Shown: positions 6,825 through 14,145 of the stretch, in pieces
Position numbering within the stretch: the stretch's first letter is position 1
How the letters are laid out: each line of letters starts with the position of its first letter
Translations under genes and position numbers: made by a program
Notes under the pieces: generated by a model
What the model was told of the DNA's origin: nothing
The model's database searches: none
What the model saw: the letters and a program-made list of their open reading frames with translations, nothing else
NCBI GenBank assembly: GCA_947073515.1
Contig: CAMTMC010000026.1
Coordinates: 1-36,362 of the forward strand
Length of the DNA stretch: 36,362 bases
Direction: 5' to 3'
Source of the DNA: an uncultured bacterium
Lineage (GTDB): Bacteria; Bacillota; Clostridia; Oscillospirales; Oscillospiraceae

Positions 6825-7925
6825 CTATCCGCCTGTCGCCTGCCTGAGCATATTCTCCGCCAGAATGCCGTAGCCCCGGGTGGGGTCATTGATGAGCACA
6901 TGGGTCACCGCCCCCACAAGCCTGCCGTTTTGCAGGATGGGGGAGCCGGACATCCCCTGCACGATGCCTCCGGTGGCAGCCAGCAGCTCCGGGTCGGTGA
7001 CCTGCACCATCATCCCCCGTGTGCCATCCCCCTCGGGATACAGATGGGTAATGGTCACATCAAACTCCTCCACCTCGTCTCCACGGATGTTGGAGAGAAT
7101 GGTAGCCGGTCCGGTCTCCACCTGGTCACGGCCGGCCACCTCCACCGGCTCCACCGCCGTGCCCACCGTCTCTCTGGGCATCTGCCCAAAAATTCCCAGG
7201 TTGGTGTTGGCGTACAGAGTGCCCAGGTCCCGCTTCAGGTCAAATACCCCGTGGAGCTCGCCGGGGGCCCCGCTGGCTCCCTTTTTCACCTCCGACACGC
7301 TGGCCGGCATGATGCTGCCCGACTCCAGAGGCATGAGCATTGCGGTGTCCACATCGTTGATGCCGTGGCCCAGCGCCCCAAACACACCGCTGGCCGGATC
7401 GTAGAAGGTCATCGTGCCGATGCCTGCCATGGAGTCCCGCAGCCACACTCCCAGCTGCCAGACCCCCTGGTTGTTTTCCACCGCCGCCGCTGTCAGCTGC
7501 AGCTGCCGCTGCCCCCGTACCGCCTGAATGGTGAGCGGCTCGTCCTCCGCCCTGGTCACCAGGGCCTGAACCTCCTCAATGGTGTCCACCTCGCCGCCGT
7601 TGATATGGGTGATAACGTCCCCTGTTTTCAGGCCGCAGTCCCGGCCGGGACTGCAGGCGCCCTCCTCCGTCTCCACCGGAGACAGGCCCACCACCAGCAC
7701 GCCGTCGGAGAACAGCTTAATACCCACCGCCTTTCCCAGAGGAATCACGGTGCGCCCCACTGCCGCCGGAGCGGCTGGGGCAGCCCCCTGCGGCGCCATT
7801 GCCATCACCGCCGGGGCGGAGGCCGCCGCGGCCCGGTCTCCCGCCAGCGCCAGCGACAGGCACACCGCCGCCCCCAAAACACCCAAGCCCAGCACTCCGG
7901 GGCCTTTTTTCTTTTCCTGTTCCAA
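6825..7925 (-). CDS. spoIVB: SpoIVB signalling serine peptidase (S55)
   Basis: 366 residues. SpoIVB is made in the forespore, crosses its inner membrane and cleaves SpoIVFA, starting pro-sigma-K processing in the mother cell. N-terminal signal/anchor helix (about 10-30) and an Ala/Pro-rich linker; PDZ domain about 70-140 (LKTGDVITHING); C-terminal S55 domain. By alignment of spacing with B. subtilis the triad is H187 (GALGHGI), D311 (QVTDPELL) and S326 (GMSGSP); D and S are 15 residues apart as in the model protein. The start is TTG behind GGGGGTGGAG. It lies upstream of spo0A in the usual order, but with the RelA/SpoT gene between them. The alternative of a plain HtrA-like protease is excluded by the S55 signature. 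Confidence 0.96.
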   Translation of the reverse strand: MEQEKKKGPGVLGLGVLGAAVCLSLALAGDRAAAASAPAVMAMAPQGAAPAAPAAVGRTVIPLGKAVGIKLFSDGVLVVGLSPVETEEGACSPGRDCGLKTGDVITHINGGEVDTIEEVQALVTRAEDEPLTIQAVRGQRQLQLTAAAVENNQGVWQLGVWLRDSMAGIGTMTFYDPASGVFGALGHGINDVDTAMLMPLESGSIMPASVSEVKKGASGAPGELHGVFDLKRDLGTLYANTNLGIFGQMPRETVGTAVEPVEVAGRDQVETGPATILSNIRGDEVEEFDVTITHLYPEGDGTRGMMVQVTDPELLAATGGIVQGMSGSPILQNGRLVGAVTHVLINDPTRGYGILAENMLRQATGG

Positions 7926-7948
7926 AACTCCACCCCCTTGCCAGAAAT

Positions 7949-7978
7949 AAAAAAAGAGCGGGCGGACAAGCCGCCCGC
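7949..7978 (-). terminator. terminator of the ArsC/Spx-like gene
   Basis: GCGGGCGG / CCGCCCGC stem (7958-7965 with 7971-7978), loop of five, followed on the minus strand by a run of at least seven T (7949-7955). Confidence 0.85.
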
Positions 7979-8024
7979 CCTCTCATTATGGCCGGAGTTA
8001 TCCCGATTCAACCGTGGGGAGAAA

Positions 8025-8372
8025 TTACAGCTTTTCCTCCCACTCACTTTGCCGGAATCCGGTAAGCACAAAGCCATCACCTACCAGAACAGGCCGCTTC
8101 ACCAGCATCCCGTCGCTGGCCAGCAGTTCCAGCTGCTCCTCCTCGCTCATGGCCGGCAGCTTGTCCTTCAGCTCCAGGGCCCGGTACTGTATTCCAGAAG
8201 TGTTAAAAAATTTTTTCAGCGGCAAACCGCTCCTCTTAAACCATTCCCGCAGCTCATCTGCGCAGGGATTATCCTCCTTGATGTGCCGCGGGGTATACTC
8301 CACTCCCCGCTCGTCCAGGAATTTTTTGGCCCTCTGACAGGTCGTGCATTTGGGGTACCATAGAAACAGCAT
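8025..8372 (-). CDS. ArsC/Spx-family thioredoxin-fold protein
   Basis: 115 residues, the normal length of the ArsC/Spx/YffB family. The N-terminal LFLWYPKCTTCQRAKKFL carries a CxxC redox motif (C9, C12), followed by the family helix EYTPRHIKEDNP and a C-terminal KRPVLVGDGFVLTGF segment with the cis-Pro loop. Relatives are thioredoxin-dependent arsenate reductases or, with CxxC, Spx regulators that bind RNA polymerase under thiol stress. The catalytic Arg triad of true ArsC is not obvious, and there are no ars genes nearby, so a general redox role is more likely than arsenate reduction. ATG eight bases after AAAAAGGAG. Own terminator at 7949-7978. Confidence 0.85.
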   Translation of the reverse strand: MLFLWYPKCTTCQRAKKFLDERGVEYTPRHIKEDNPCADELREWFKRSGLPLKKFFNTSGIQYRALELKDKLPAMSEEEQLELLASDGMLVKRPVLVGDGFVLTGFRQSEWEEKL

Positions 8373-8429
8373 AGCGCCACGCTCCTTTTTATTTTTTCCA
8401 TCGTACCATGTTTTTACAAATTGCGCAAG

Positions 8430-8606
8430 CTATTCCCCAAATCTCTCAGCCAGCATTTTCAGCTCCCCCAGGGTAGAAACGGAAATATCGCTCTCCAGCA
8501 GCCGCAGCCGCGCCCTGGCCGGCATGGTGTCCCAATAGGACAGCAAAGCGGCGTCGTGGCCCACTACATCCTGCGGCAAACGGTAATACTGCTCAAACTG
8601 TTCCAC
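8430..8606 (-). CDS. small unknown protein
   Basis: 58 residues beginning MEQFEQYYRLPQDVVGHDA (the initiating codon is GTG). I chose the GTG at 8606 because CGGGAGGAGA lies seven bases upstream; a longer reading from a TTG at 8648 would start directly after a terminator without a ribosome site. No family recognised; mixed charge, soluble, probably helical (LRLLESDISVSTLGELKML). It lies between the terminator of the next upstream gene and the ArsC/Spx-like gene, so it may be co-transcribed with the latter, 57 bases away. Confidence that it is a real gene rests mainly on the ribosome site. Confidence 0.55.
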   Translation of the reverse strand: MEQFEQYYRLPQDVVGHDAALLSYWDTMPARARLRLLESDISVSTLGELKMLAERFGE

Positions 8607-8654
8607 AGCCTCTCCTCCCGGCTCCAGTTTGCCCGGGACCAGGCCCAAAAATAC

Positions 8655-8687
8655 AAAAAGGGAGGCTGCCCGCGGGGCAGTCTCCCT
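8655..8687 (-). terminator. terminator of the coiled-coil protein gene
   Basis: 13-bp stem (8659-8671 with 8675-8687, one G-U), loop GCG, followed by T5 on the minus strand. Confidence 0.85.
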
Positions 8688-8692
8688 AACGC

Positions 8693-9094
8693 TCAGTCCT
8701 GCTTATCCTCCACAGCGTCAGCCACGGCCTCGACCGCGGATTCCACGGCATCGGCCACAGCCTCCTCCACCGCCTCGGCGGCAGCCTCCGCCTCAGGCTC
8801 AGGGTCCCCGGGCTGCTTCAGCTCCGCGATGCGCTCGTTGTTGGTCTCGATAAGGGCCTTCGAGGCGGTGATCCGCTCGCAGGCGGCGGCGTAGGCCCCG
8901 TCAGGTGCAACACCCTGCTCGGCATAATACAGCTTACCGATCTCAATATAGGCCTTCCTGATGGCGTCCTCCTCCGCCATGTTGGCGGTTTTCAGCTTGG
9001 CAATCTCGGCCAGCCGCTTGGACTGAGCCACGCCCGCCTGAGCCAGGTCGGTGGCTCTGTCCTTTAAGGTTTCAAACGTACTCTTCAGATCCAT
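8693..9094 (-). CDS. unknown coiled-coil protein with Ala/Glu-rich tail
   Basis: 133 residues. Residues 1-90 are helical and heptad-like (STFETLKDRATDLAQAGV, KSKRLAEIAKLK, AEEDAIRKAYIEIGKLY); residues 93-133 are a repetitive low-complexity tail of A, E, V and D (AEAVEEAVADAVESAVEAVA). No signal peptide and no catalytic motif. Short proteins of this type, often with a C-terminal zinc ribbon instead of the acidic tail, are common in Clostridia; their function is unknown. AAGGAGG lies seven bases before the ATG, and a promoter and terminator bracket the gene, so it is transcribed alone. Confidence 0.8.
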   Translation of the reverse strand: MDLKSTFETLKDRATDLAQAGVAQSKRLAEIAKLKTANMAEEDAIRKAYIEIGKLYYAEQGVAPDGAYAAACERITASKALIETNNERIAELKQPGDPEPEAEAAAEAVEEAVADAVESAVEAVADAVEDKQD

Positions 9095-9137
9095 GCTTGT
9101 GACCTCCTTAAATTACGGTTTCCCGCTTGCTGCCTCT

Positions 9138-9166
9138 ATTCTATCCGATTTCCCCTCCGGGTGCAA
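9138..9166 (-). promoter_or_regulatory. promoter of the coiled-coil protein gene
   Basis: Minus strand TTGCAC (9161-9166), 17-base spacer, TAGAAT (9138-9143). Confidence 0.6.
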
Positions 9167-9228
9167 GGGGATTCAGCTTTATTTAATAATTTTTTCATCT
9201 CATCTACAGCTCTGTTTCATCTGTCCGC

Positions 9229-9255
9229 AAAAAAGCCCCCTTGTACAGGGGGCTT
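9229..9255 (-). terminator. terminator of uracil permease gene
   Basis: AAGCCCCC / GGGGGCTT stem (9233-9240 with 9248-9255) followed by a T-run on the minus strand, six bases after the permease stop. Confidence 0.88.
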
Positions 9256-9260
9256 AGGGC

Positions 9261-10607
9261 TCAATACCGTCCAAAGTCGCCGGAGCGGCCCTTGGTTACG
9301 TCGGATCCAAACTCATAGTCCTTGCCGGGGAGCACAGCGTTCAGGGCAATTCCGGCAATGGCGGCAATGGCCAGAGAGGTCAGGGTAATGGAGGTGCCGC
9401 CAACCGTAAAGGTTAGGCCGGAGAACTCGTTGCTGAAGCCCCAGATTTTAAATCCCAGGCCGCATACCATGATGACAGCAGCGATAATCAGATTCCGGGA
9501 GTTGGTAAAGTCCACCCGGTTTTCCACCACGTTGCGCACGCCGATGGCGGAGATCATACCGTAGAGGATAAAGGACACCCCGCCGATAATGGCGGTGGGG
9601 ATAGAGTTGATCACCGCTGCAAATTTGGGAGAGAAGGAGAGCACCACCGCATAAACCGCGGCCAGGCGGACCACCTTGGGATCAAAGACCTGAGACAGCT
9701 CCAGCACGCCGGTGTTCTCACCATAGGTTGTGTTGGCGGGGCCGCCGAACATGCCGGCGATGGAGGTGGCCACGCCGTCGCCGATGAGGGTGCGGTGCAG
9801 GCCGGGGTCCTCAATAAAGTTCTCCTCCACCGTGGCGGAGATGGCGGACATATCCCCAATGTGCTCCATCATGGCGGCAATGGCGATGGGGGCCATCACC
9901 AGAACGGCGGTCACGTCAAACTTAGCCAGTACAAAGGGGTGGATGCCCACGGCGTTGGCAGCGGCCACACCGGAGAAGTCCACCTGCCTGGTAACCAGGG
10001 CCACAGCGTAGGGGATCAGCACCCCCAGCAGAATGGGAATAATCTTTACCATGCCCCTGCCCCAGATGTTGGCGGCCACAATCACAGCGATGGACAAAAC
10101 AGCCAGCCACCAGTTGGTGGAGGCGTTATTGATGGCGCTGGGCGCCAGAGACAGTCCGATCAGAATAATAATGGGTCCGGTGACCACCGGGGGCAGAAAG
10201 CGCATCACCTTGCGCACACCCACCGCCTTGATCAGTCCGGCCAGCGCCAGATACAGCAGGCCGGCCACTACAATGCCGCCCAAGGCGTAGGGCAGTTTCT
10301 CCTCCCCGGACATACCGGCGTAGATGCCGGAGTCCAGCTCCGCTACGGCGGCGAAACCGCCCAGATAGGCGAAGGAGGAGCCAAGAAACGCGGGCACCTT
10401 CCACTTGGTGCAAAAGTGGAAAAACAGGGTGCCCAGGCCGGCAAAAAGCAGGGTGGTCTGAATCGACAGGGGCAGTCCATAGCCCTGCACCAGAATGGGC
10501 ACCAGAACAGTGGCCCCAAACATGGCAAACATGTGCTGCAGGCCCAAAATCAGCATCTTGGGCAATCCCAGCTGCAGGGCGTCGCGGATGGGTTGGTTGT
10601 TGTTCAT
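9261..10607 (-). CDS. uraA: uracil permease (NCS2 family)
   Basis: 448 residues with about 14 membrane spans; imports uracil by proton symport for the salvage pathway. The signature region agrees with UraA: AAMMEHIGDMSAIS (substrate Glu; the UraA His245 position is Asp, as in many family members), EDPGLHRTLIGDGVATS and NTTYGENTGV with the second Glu. The match to NTTYGEN favours uracil over xanthine, though broader nucleobase use cannot be ruled out. ATG at 10607 behind AAAGGAG; an upstream in-frame start has no ribosome site and would lie in the leader. The gene is preceded by a leader ORF and an intrinsic terminator (10636-10724), so expression is probably controlled by attenuation. Confidence 0.95.
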   Translation of the reverse strand: MNNNQPIRDALQLGLPKMLILGLQHMFAMFGATVLVPILVQGYGLPLSIQTTLLFAGLGTLFFHFCTKWKVPAFLGSSFAYLGGFAAVAELDSGIYAGMSGEEKLPYALGGIVVAGLLYLALAGLIKAVGVRKVMRFLPPVVTGPIIILIGLSLAPSAINNASTNWWLAVLSIAVIVAANIWGRGMVKIIPILLGVLIPYAVALVTRQVDFSGVAAANAVGIHPFVLAKFDVTAVLVMAPIAIAAMMEHIGDMSAISATVEENFIEDPGLHRTLIGDGVATSIAGMFGGPANTTYGENTGVLELSQVFDPKVVRLAAVYAVVLSFSPKFAAVINSIPTAIIGGVSFILYGMISAIGVRNVVENRVDFTNSRNLIIAAVIMVCGLGFKIWGFSNEFSGLTFTVGGTSITLTSLAIAAIAGIALNAVLPGKDYEFGSDVTKGRSGDFGRY

Positions 10608-10635
10608 TTTGTTCTCCTTTCTCTCTCGTACACAT

Positions 10636-10661
10636 AAAAAAAACAATCACAAACGTGATTG
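10636..10661 (-). terminator. attenuator in the uracil permease leader
   Basis: Minus strand CAATCAC GTTT GTGATTG followed by eight T, only three bases after the leader ORF stop and 29 bases before the permease start. Placed between promoter and gene, it must be bypassed for expression. A segment overlapping its 5' arm (10657-10663, GGCAATC) is complementary to GATTGCC at 10725-10731, next to the leader start, which gives a competing structure. Confidence 0.8.
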
Positions 10662-10664
10662 CCG

Positions 10665-10724
10665 TCAACGAATAGAAACAGACAGACCGCCAAGCACCGG
10701 GCTAAGATACATCAGCGCGAACAT
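10665..10724 (-). CDS. leader peptide of uracil permease
   Basis: 19 residues, MFALMYLSPVLGGLSVSIR. AAAAGGAGGG lies six bases before the ATG, a better ribosome site than many real genes have. It begins about 20-25 bases after the expected transcription start and stops (TGA) three bases before the attenuator stem. The last 30 bases are rich in T (14 of 30), as in the E. coli pyrBI leader, where RNA polymerase pausing on U residues when UTP is scarce lets the ribosome follow closely and block terminator folding. The peptide has no run of one amino acid, so control by U-rich pausing fits better than charged-tRNA sensing. Function inferred from layout only. Confidence 0.65.
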   Translation of the reverse strand: MFALMYLSPVLGGLSVSIR

Positions 10725-10751
10725 GGCAATCCCTCCTTTTCTATCCGGGGC

Positions 10752-10780
10752 ATTATACCAAAAACTGCCCGGTTCCGCAA
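10752..10780 (-). promoter_or_regulatory. promoter of leader peptide and uracil permease
   Basis: Minus strand TTGCGG (10775-10780), 17-base spacer, TATAAT (10752-10757). The -35 box lies in the loop of the terminator at 10761-10798. Confidence 0.7.
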
Positions 10781-10798
10781 GGGAAACCGGGCAGTTTT
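10761..10798. terminator. terminator of the DUF1461 gene
   Basis: 14-bp perfect stem AAAACTGCCCGGTT / AACCGGGCAGTTTT with a 10-base loop; T-runs on both sides. Ends the minus-strand gene at 10825. Confidence 0.88.
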
Positions 10799-10824
10799 TT
10801 CAGTTTTAGCGGTTTACACAAATT

Positions 10825-11487
10825 TCAGCTCTTCCGCCGCCGGTTTCTCTCCCACCAGTCGGCGGCAATGAGCGCACCGCACCAGATCAGCAGAAGGGCC
10901 AGAATAAGCAGAGCGCAGTTGCGGAAGAAGTCCTGGGGCAGGAAGAGGATGATGGGGTCGTTCTGCCAATCAAAAATCCAGTTGTCCTTTCCCGGGAAAA
11001 ACAGGGCGTGGAACATCACAAAGGCACGGTCAAAGTTCAGAGCAGCCAGGCCGCCCACCACCAGAAAGGATACTCCCAGACCTGCCGCCGCCCAAAAGCC
11101 TGGCCCATGTCCCCGGAACCGGAAGGGGCGCACACGCTTCATTTTACAAATGGCCAGCGCCGCCAGCAGCAGGATCAGCGCCGCCAGCAGTACCCGCAGG
11201 TCCAGCAGAAACAGCCCCCGCACATCAGCGAAGTGATCCGCCCCGGACTGGGAGAAGGCCAGCACCCCGGCTGAAAAGTCCTCCCGCCTGCCCAGGCAGA
11301 AGTCCATCATCTCGTCGTAGGCGGTCTCGATCTCCTCCCGACTTAATCCGTACCCCTCCAAGCCCATGGGCCCGATGTGGGCATAGTAAAAGCTCCGGCA
11401 CAGAAGCGGTACGGCGATAGAGCCCGTCAGCACCACCAGGGCAGTAAGGACAGACAGCAGCACAGACAGAAACTTGCTGGTTTTCAT
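10825..11487 (-). CDS. TIGR01906/DUF1461 integral membrane protein
   Basis: 220 residues. Four membrane helices (about 8-30, 95-113, 130-150, 190-210) with an extracytoplasmic loop after helix 1 (SREEIETAYDEMMDFCLG) and the family signature near the C-terminus: ALFFPGKDNWIFDW, DPIILFLPQDFF, NCALLILA. The family is widespread in Firmicutes and has no established function. ATG behind GGAGGA. Transcribed alone: a hairpin ends cstA-side sequence upstream at 11572-11603 on the other side, and its own terminator follows 26 bases after the stop. Confidence 0.85.
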   Translation of the reverse strand: MKTSKFLSVLLSVLTALVVLTGSIAVPLLCRSFYYAHIGPMGLEGYGLSREEIETAYDEMMDFCLGRREDFSAGVLAFSQSGADHFADVRGLFLLDLRVLLAALILLLAALAICKMKRVRPFRFRGHGPGFWAAAGLGVSFLVVGGLAALNFDRAFVMFHALFFPGKDNWIFDWQNDPIILFLPQDFFRNCALLILALLLIWCGALIAADWWERNRRRKS

Positions 11488-11571
11488 GGGTAAGTCCTCC
11501 GATCACTCTATCTAGCGGCGGCCTGCAGCCGCCCCTATATTCTATCACAAAGTCCGCTCCCGGGCAATCAG

Positions 11572-11603
11572 AAAGCGGGCCCGGTACTCCGGGCCCGCTT
11601 TTT
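11572..11603. terminator. terminator downstream of cstA
   Basis: 13-bp stem AAAGCGGGCCCGG / CCGGGCCCGCTTT, loop TACT. T5 on the plus side, only T3 on the minus side where cstA ends. Confidence 0.75.
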
Positions 11604-11629
11604 GCTCTGTTTGGATGGAACAGGGAATT

Positions 11630-13363
11630 TTAGGCTTTCTTCTTGCCCTTACCAAAAACGGTCATGCCGCCCTCAATCGTCAGCACAATTGCCAGCACGA
11701 AGAGCAGGGCGCCCAGAATAGCCTGCGCATAAGTACCCCAGTCAACATTTTCAGCGCCGGCGGTAATCATGCCAACGCGGCTGGTAATCGTCTGGAACAG
11801 GGAAGTCAGGGTCACGATGAGCATGAAAACCATGGGGATGTAGAACATCTTGTTGTTCCGGCCGATGTTGCCCAGCCAGGCGCACACAGTGAGCAGGGCC
11901 AGAGCGGCCAGCAGCTGGTTGGCGGCGCCGAACAGAGGCCAAATCTTGCCGTAGCCGGTCATGCCCAGGCCAACGCCCAGCACCACGGTGATGGCGGTGG
12001 CCACGAAGGGATTGCACAGGGTGGCCTTGATGCCGGTGACGTCCTTATAGGTCTCGCCGGGCTTAAGCCAGAACTCCTGGAACATGTACCGGGCCAAACG
12101 GGTGGCCGTATCCAGAGAGGTCAAGCAAAAAGCGGACACGGTGAGCACCAGCAGGGAGCTCACGGTAGTCTGGGTGGCCTCCAGTCCGGGGATGGAAGCG
12201 ACCATCCGGGAGATACCGGTAGCAAACACTTGGGTAGGCACCCGGATATCGCCGGCCTTGTACTCCTGCCAGATAAAGGAGACGGCAGCCAGAGAGATCA
12301 GGGCCAGGGCGCACTCGATGAGCATACCGCCGTAGGCGATGGGCTTGGCGTCCTTCTCATGGTCCAGCTGCTTGGCGGTGGTGCCGGAGCCAACCAGAGA
12401 GTGGAAACCGGAGATAGCGCCGCAGGCGATGGTGACGAACAGGGCGGGGAACATGGTGCCCAGAGAGGTGATGGGGTCCTTCCACTCGGTAAAGGCGGGC
12501 ATATCCATGTGGGCGGCGTCCGCGCCGGTGAGGCCCGCGCCAATCACGCCCACGGCGGCGATGATCATCATGCCGTAGAGCAGGAAGGAGCTGAGGTAGT
12601 CACGGGGCTGGAGCAGAATCCACACCGGAGCTACAGAGGCGATCAGAATGTACACCGCGATGATCCACATCCAGGCGGTGTTGGACAGATACACAGGGTG
12701 GAAGTTCAGGCCGATCACCAGACAGACGATGATGCCCACCACACCGGCCACGGTGGCCACGGACAGGGGGGCGCCCCGGCGGTACACCAGCAGACCGAAA
12801 ACAATGGCCATCAGGATGAACAAGATGGAAATCATGGCCACGGAGGCGTTGGTGGCGGAAGCCGCCAGATCCACAGCGCCGGCCTCGGTGTATTTGGCCT
12901 CAAAGGTGCCGGCCACGATGGAGGCGAAAGCGGCCACCACCAGCACCAGGGTCAGGTAAGAGAAGACCAGGAAGAGCTTCTTGGCCCGCTCGCCGATGTT
13001 CACGGCCACCACCTCGCCCAGGGACTGGCCCTTGTGGCGGATGGAGGCGAACAGAGCGCCATAATCATGGACGGCGCCAAAGAAGATACCGCCGATCAGA
13101 ATCCACAGCACCACAGGCACCCAGCCGAAGACGGCCGCCTGAATGGGACCGTTGATGGGGCCGGCGCCGGCGATGGAGGAAAAGTGGTGTCCCATCAGGA
13201 CGGGGGCTTTGGCAGGGACGTAGTCCATGCCATCCTCCAGCTCATGAGCTGGGGTGGTCTTGGCGTCGTCCACGCCCCACTGCTTGGCCAGCCAGCCGCC
13301 GTAGAAGATATAGCCTACGACCAGAATGGCGATGCCAACGGTGACAACTAGCATTGCGTTCAT
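11630..13363 (-). CDS. cstA: CstA-family peptide/pyruvate transporter
   Basis: 577 residues with about 16 membrane helices. CstA/BtsT proteins import pyruvate or peptides during carbon limitation. Diagnostic stretches: GHHFSSIAGAGPINGPIQA (residues 58-76), FGAVHDYGALFASIRHKGQS, a GFHSLVGSGTTAKQL segment in the middle, and FGAANQLLAALALL near the C-terminus. ATG at 13363 behind GGAGAGGAGA; the ORF stays open upstream but that part overlaps the preceding gene in another frame. It starts 23 bases after the stop of the 172-residue unknown gene, so the two form one transcript from the promoter at 13967-13995. No btsSR-type two-component genes are close by, so its regulation is unclear. Confidence 0.95.
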   Translation of the reverse strand: MNAMLVVTVGIAILVVGYIFYGGWLAKQWGVDDAKTTPAHELEDGMDYVPAKAPVLMGHHFSSIAGAGPINGPIQAAVFGWVPVVLWILIGGIFFGAVHDYGALFASIRHKGQSLGEVVAVNIGERAKKLFLVFSYLTLVLVVAAFASIVAGTFEAKYTEAGAVDLAASATNASVAMISILFILMAIVFGLLVYRRGAPLSVATVAGVVGIIVCLVIGLNFHPVYLSNTAWMWIIAVYILIASVAPVWILLQPRDYLSSFLLYGMMIIAAVGVIGAGLTGADAAHMDMPAFTEWKDPITSLGTMFPALFVTIACGAISGFHSLVGSGTTAKQLDHEKDAKPIAYGGMLIECALALISLAAVSFIWQEYKAGDIRVPTQVFATGISRMVASIPGLEATQTTVSSLLVLTVSAFCLTSLDTATRLARYMFQEFWLKPGETYKDVTGIKATLCNPFVATAITVVLGVGLGMTGYGKIWPLFGAANQLLAALALLTVCAWLGNIGRNNKMFYIPMVFMLIVTLTSLFQTITSRVGMITAGAENVDWGTYAQAILGALLFVLAIVLTIEGGMTVFGKGKKKA

Positions 13364-13386
13364 TGGGTTTTCTCCTCTCCTTATAT

Positions 13387-13905
13387 TTAGTTTGCAGAGA
13401 TCATGCTGTCCGTCAGCCGTTTCAGGTCCTTTACCAAGGTTTTCCCGGCCCGGTTGACGGTAATTTCGCCGGTGGACAGGTCCACGGCGGCTATTCTGAA
13501 CTCCATCCATCCATGGAGTGATAGCTTATACTCCCGGCGCTTCCTTAGCTTTTTCAGCTGTTCCAGGGCGTCCGGTTGGGCACTGTCATACAGTGTCACG
13601 GCGGTTAAATAGGTATACATGTGCTGGGCGTGGGGCGTCACCCGGGGCTCTCCGTCCTCCAGGGTGCGGCGGACGATCTCCTCCAGCTGTTTCCCGTCCA
13701 GAGAGCCTGCGTCCCATAGGTAGAGATATTCATGGCACTCCGCCGCCCACAGCTCTGCCTTTTTCACCAGCACATACTGACTATCCCGCATGTGGTAGGC
13801 GCATCGGGCCCTCAGGGCCGTACCGTCATCAATCTCCTCAATGTCAAAGTAGGCGGTGTAGGCCTTTTTCAGTCCCTGAATCACCTTTTCGCTGCGCTGA
13901 GACAC
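13387..13905 (-). CDS. unknown protein upstream of cstA
   Basis: 172 residues. Start chosen at a GTG (13905) behind GAGAGGAA; in-frame ATGs further up lie at or upstream of the probable transcription start. Soluble and charged, with YFDIEEIDDGTALRARCAYH, LVKKAELWAAECHEYLYLW, and a C-terminal half of mixed strand (FRIAAVDLSTGEITVNRAGKTLV). I do not recognise the family. The pattern of a substrate-like beta domain after a helical domain gives no enzymatic hint. It shares a promoter with cstA (gap 23 bases), so a role in carbon-starvation uptake or its control is possible but only inferred from position. Confidence 0.75.
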   Translation of the reverse strand: MSQRSEKVIQGLKKAYTAYFDIEEIDDGTALRARCAYHMRDSQYVLVKKAELWAAECHEYLYLWDAGSLDGKQLEEIVRRTLEDGEPRVTPHAQHMYTYLTAVTLYDSAQPDALEQLKKLRKRREYKLSLHGWMEFRIAAVDLSTGEITVNRAGKTLVKDLKRLTDSMISAN

Positions 13906-13966
13906 TTCCGTTCCTCTCTTTCTCTCCCGCTGGCGGGACTTTATGAATAAACTGTAAAGCACAATA

Positions 13967-13995
13967 ATCATACCAGATTGCTCCTGGTTTTTCAA
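13967..13995 (-). promoter_or_regulatory. promoter of the unknown gene-cstA operon
   Basis: Minus strand TTGAAA (13990-13995), 17-base spacer, TATGAT (13967-13972). Confidence 0.7.
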
Positions 13996-14084
13996 GGAAA
14001 AGTAATTAGTTCATATGCACAAAATACACGCTTTTCTTATCCTCTTTTTTTCTTTAATGCACAGCTTTGCAAAAGTATCCTCCG

Positions 14085-14113
14085 TTGACAAGCGGGCAGT
14101 GATACAGTACAAT
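14085..14113 (+). promoter_or_regulatory. promoter of the LTA-synthase-like gene
   Basis: TTGACA (14085-14090), 17-base spacer, TACAAT (14108-14113), divergent from the promoter at 13967-13995. Confidence 0.8.
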
Positions 14114-14145
14114 GGTTCAAATTAAGTTTAAGGAGGCGACTGCCT

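Noticed and set aside
6816-8363. Long plus-strand ORF opposite spoIVB and the ArsC/Spx-like gene
   Set aside because: Shadow of GC-rich codons on the other strand; His/Arg/Gly-rich, no ribosome site, and it covers two well-identified minus-strand genes and a terminator.
10636-10751. Purine riboswitch or PyrR site upstream of the permease
   Set aside because: Neither the TATGG/GTTTCTACC core of purine riboswitches nor the PyrR anti-antiterminator loop is seen.
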